Source: an uncultured Burkholderiales bacterium
GTDB lineage: Bacteria > Pseudomonadota > Gammaproteobacteria > Burkholderiales > Burkholderiaceae
DNA: 64,000 nucleotides
Reading direction: 5' to 3'
Assembly (NCBI GenBank): GCA_946480465.1
Contig: CAMLJY010000024.1
Location: 17,425-81,424 of the forward strand
Under the pieces are notes generated by a model, which saw nothing but the letters and a program-made list of their open reading frames with translations, did no database searches and was not told the DNA's origin. A program made the position numbers and the translations under genes. Shown here piece after piece: positions 63,921 through 64,000 of the stretch. Each line of letters begins with the position of its first letter. Within the stretch, counting starts at the first letter, position 1.

Positions 63921-64000
<80 letters not shown>

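Overview
The window is GC-rich DNA with the features of a betaproteobacterium of the Burkholderiales, closest in style to the Leptothrix/Rubrivivax/Ideonella group. This rests on the complete PrsK/PrsR/PrsT set of the XrtA (exosortase) system, a PEP-CTERM substrate protein, the long gene trains with ATGA, GTGA or TTGA overlaps, and frequent GTG/TTG starts. I saw no rRNA, tRNA, insertion sequence, phage gene or CRISPR array. Family names rest on motifs and recalled family knowledge, not on a database search.

Region 1 (1-21.6 kb) is part of an exosortase-linked exopolysaccharide locus. On the minus strand lie an outer-membrane barrel (cut by the left edge), a tyrosine autokinase, a chain-length determinant and an export lipoprotein. 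Then come a ThiF-like/nitroreductase pair (+), a four-gene MacB-type ABC/LolA-like/outer-membrane cassette (-), a hexapeptide acyltransferase (+), a GT1 glycosyltransferase (-), one PEP-CTERM protein with a clear sigma-54 promoter, prsR and prsT (+), and prsK and the priming sugar transferase (-). PrsK and PrsR would drive the sigma-54 promoter; the sugar transferase starts the polymer, and the autokinase, chain-length protein, export lipoprotein and barrel extend and export it. The exosortase gene itself is not in view.

Region 2 (21.9-27.9 kb) holds a secreted serine protease, a FeeM-like acyltransferase fused to a PilZ domain with an 8-bp tandem array running into its stop codon, an Lrp-type regulator divergent from hpd (tyrosine catabolism), and a methyltransferase/SDR pair.

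Region 3 (28.0-53.5 kb) is a stress and low-energy island: a CBS protein, a zinc alcohol dehydrogenase, four universal-stress-protein genes (one an internally deleted remnant), an HtrA-like protease, an acyl-CoA synthetase/acetyltransferase, a beta-CASP RNase, an HlyD/FtsX/ATPase exporter, two P-type ATPases (one frameshifted), a hybrid histidine kinase, a Ca2+/Na+ exchanger-like protein, a DASS transporter, D-lactate dehydrogenase and a LysR regulator. Nine short palindromes of the form TTGNN-N4-NNCAA, including one perfect FNR box, sit upstream of its transcription units. I read this as one regulon of a CRP/FNR-family oxygen or redox regulator, and several sites lie where class II activation would imply leaderless mRNAs.

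Region 4 (53.4-64.0 kb) holds a glutathione S-transferase gene and then a minus-strand biosynthetic operon: the end of an upstream gene with a (Gln-Ala)n tail, a one-module PKS (KS-AT-KR-ACP), a one-module NRPS (C-A-PCP, no thioesterase) and a transglutaminase-like protein with an intact Cys-His-Asp set. The operon continues beyond the right edge. The transglutaminase-like protein could be an unusual amide-forming or release enzyme.
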